From Bacillus sp. 2B10 (GTDB lineage: Bacteria > Pseudomonadota > Alphaproteobacteria > Sphingomonadales > Sphingomonadaceae): a DNA stretch of 64,000 nucleotides. The position numbers were made by a program, and so were the translations under genes. Below, piece after piece: positions 63,307 through 64,000 of this stretch. The stretch's first letter is position 1, and every line of letters starts with the position of its first letter. The notes beneath the pieces are model-generated. The model had not been told where the DNA came from. It saw only the letters and a list, made by a program, of their open reading frames with translations, and did not search any database. The DNA lies in the NCBI GenBank assembly GCA_003946805.1, contig RPSH01000001.1, positions 186,001 through 250,000 of the forward strand, written 5' to 3'.

Positions 63307-64000
63307 GGCGCTTCGCTGGTCCTCTCGCGGCGGCGCTGCTCGCCGGCTGTTCGATGACCCCGACCTATGAGCGCCCGACCGCCGTCGTGCCGCCATCGTG
63401 GCCGGTCGGCGACGCCTATCTGCGGCAGAGCGAGGCGAGCCTGCCCGCGCTGACCTTCGAACAGGTGTTCACCGCGCCCGGCCTGCGCACGCTGGTGGGG
63501 CAGGCGCTGGTCAACAACCGCGATCTGCGGATCGCCGCCGCCAACATCCGGGCGGCGCGCGCGCAATATCGCATCCAGCGCGCCGACCTGTTCCCGCAAC
63601 TCGATGCCTCGGCCCGCTACAGCTATCGCGGCACCGGCGACGGCGCGACCACGACGACGATTCCGGGCACGGGCACCGGCGGGACCGGCACGGGTGGCAC
63701 CGGCACCGGCACGGGTGGCACCGGCGGCACGGTCGTCTCCAGCAGCCGCTCGCCCAGCAGCTTCTCGCTCGATCTCGGCGCCACCGCGTTCGAACTCGAC
63801 CTGTTCGGACGCATCCGTTCGCTGACCGAGGCCGAACAGAACCGCTATTTCGCGAGCCGTGCCGGCGCGCGTGCCACCCGCCTGACGCTGGTCGGCGACA
63901 TTGCCGAGGCATGGGCGACGTACGGCGCCGACCGCAGCCTGATGACCGTGGCCGAGGCGACCGCCGCCAGCGCGCGGCGCAGCGTCACGCTGACCCGTGC
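63303..64000 (+). CDS. Outer-membrane efflux factor (OprM/TolC type; 3' end outside window)
   Basis: The visible 232 codons start MRRFAGPLAAALLAGCSMTP with a lipobox (LLAGC), and contain the OprM-type repeat start VGQALVNNRDLRIAAANIRA, ARAQYRIQRADLFPQLDASA and ATAFELDLFGRIRSLTEAEQ. A Gly/Thr run (TGTGGTGTGGTGTGTGGTGG, near 63671-63730) is inserted in the first extracellular loop region. The ATG at 63303 overlaps the pump stop. The gene completes the adaptor-pump-channel set. Confidence 0.92.
   Translation, partial: MRRFAGPLAAALLAGCSMTPTYERPTAVVPPSWPVGDAYLRQSEASLPALTFEQVFTAPGLRTLVGQALVNNRDLRIAAANIRAARAQYRIQRADLFPQLDASARYSYRGTGDGATTTTIPGTGTGGTGTGGTGTGTGGTGGTVVSSSRSPSSFSLDLGATAFELDLFGRIRSLTEAEQNRYFASRAGARATRLTLVGDIAEAWATYGADRSLMTVAEATAASARRSVTLTR

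Noticed and set aside
60118..63396. 1092-codon minus-strand open frame opposite the RND pump
   Set aside because: It is a shadow of the highly conserved pump gene, rich in His/Arg/Asp with no recognisable domain.

Overview
This window is a high-GC, densely packed chromosomal segment. Its overlapping start/stop codons (ATGA, TGATG), intergenic palindromic repeats, TonB-dependent receptors and gene set point to an alphaproteobacterium, most likely a sphingomonad (Sphingomonas or a relative). That placement is inference; no rRNA or species marker is present.

The first half (1-33,210) is a nearly complete flagellar locus. On the minus strand, one long run begins with a sigma-54 activator (start 12,604) and continues through fliE-F-G-H-I-J-K-L-M-N-O-P and the start of fliQ, which leaves the window at base 1. 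Divergent from the activator is a large flagellin gene (12,838). After a repeat-filled gap come three minus-strand genes (a lytic transglycosylase, flhA and fliA), then flgN and flgM. Next is an atypical small MotA/MotB-like pair with flgA. On the plus strand lie flgB-C-D-E, flgF-G-H-I-J-K-L and the standard motA-motB pair. Four sites match the sigma-54 consensus with exact spacing: before the transglycosylase, before the MotA-like gene, before flgB and before flgF. A good sigma-28 (FliA) promoter lies before flgM. Together these show a hierarchy: RpoN plus the activator for basal body and hook, then FliA and FlgM for late genes. No fliR, flhB, fliD, fliS, flhF or chemotaxis genes are seen here.

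The middle (33,388-43,752) is mixed accessory and metabolic DNA. It holds a large TonB-dependent receptor with a glycine-rich insert, two overlapping hotdog thioesterases, and an unrecognised plus-strand group. That group has a 51-residue peptide, two related proteins of unknown function (the second with a cupin-like His pattern), and an OmpR-type regulator with a degenerate receiver. It is followed by a crotonase-like gene fragment, aguB and aguA (agmatine to putrescine), a transaldolase-like aldolase and a XerC-type recombinase.

The third part (44,042-49,576) is the F1 ATP synthase operon atpH-A-G-(lipoprotein)-D-C. A predicted lipoprotein gene is inserted between atpG and atpD, and two related palindromic repeat pairs lie between genes. 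After it come a membrane-associated trypsin-like protease, priA, a ZnuD-like TonB receptor, an IclR regulator and an L-fuconate dehydratase-like enzyme. The window ends with a tripartite RND efflux operon (adaptor, pump, and an outer-membrane factor cut by the window edge).

Intergenic spaces carry at least three families of palindromic repeats, including a roughly 110-bp element present in opposite orientations at 19.5 kb and 49.8 kb.
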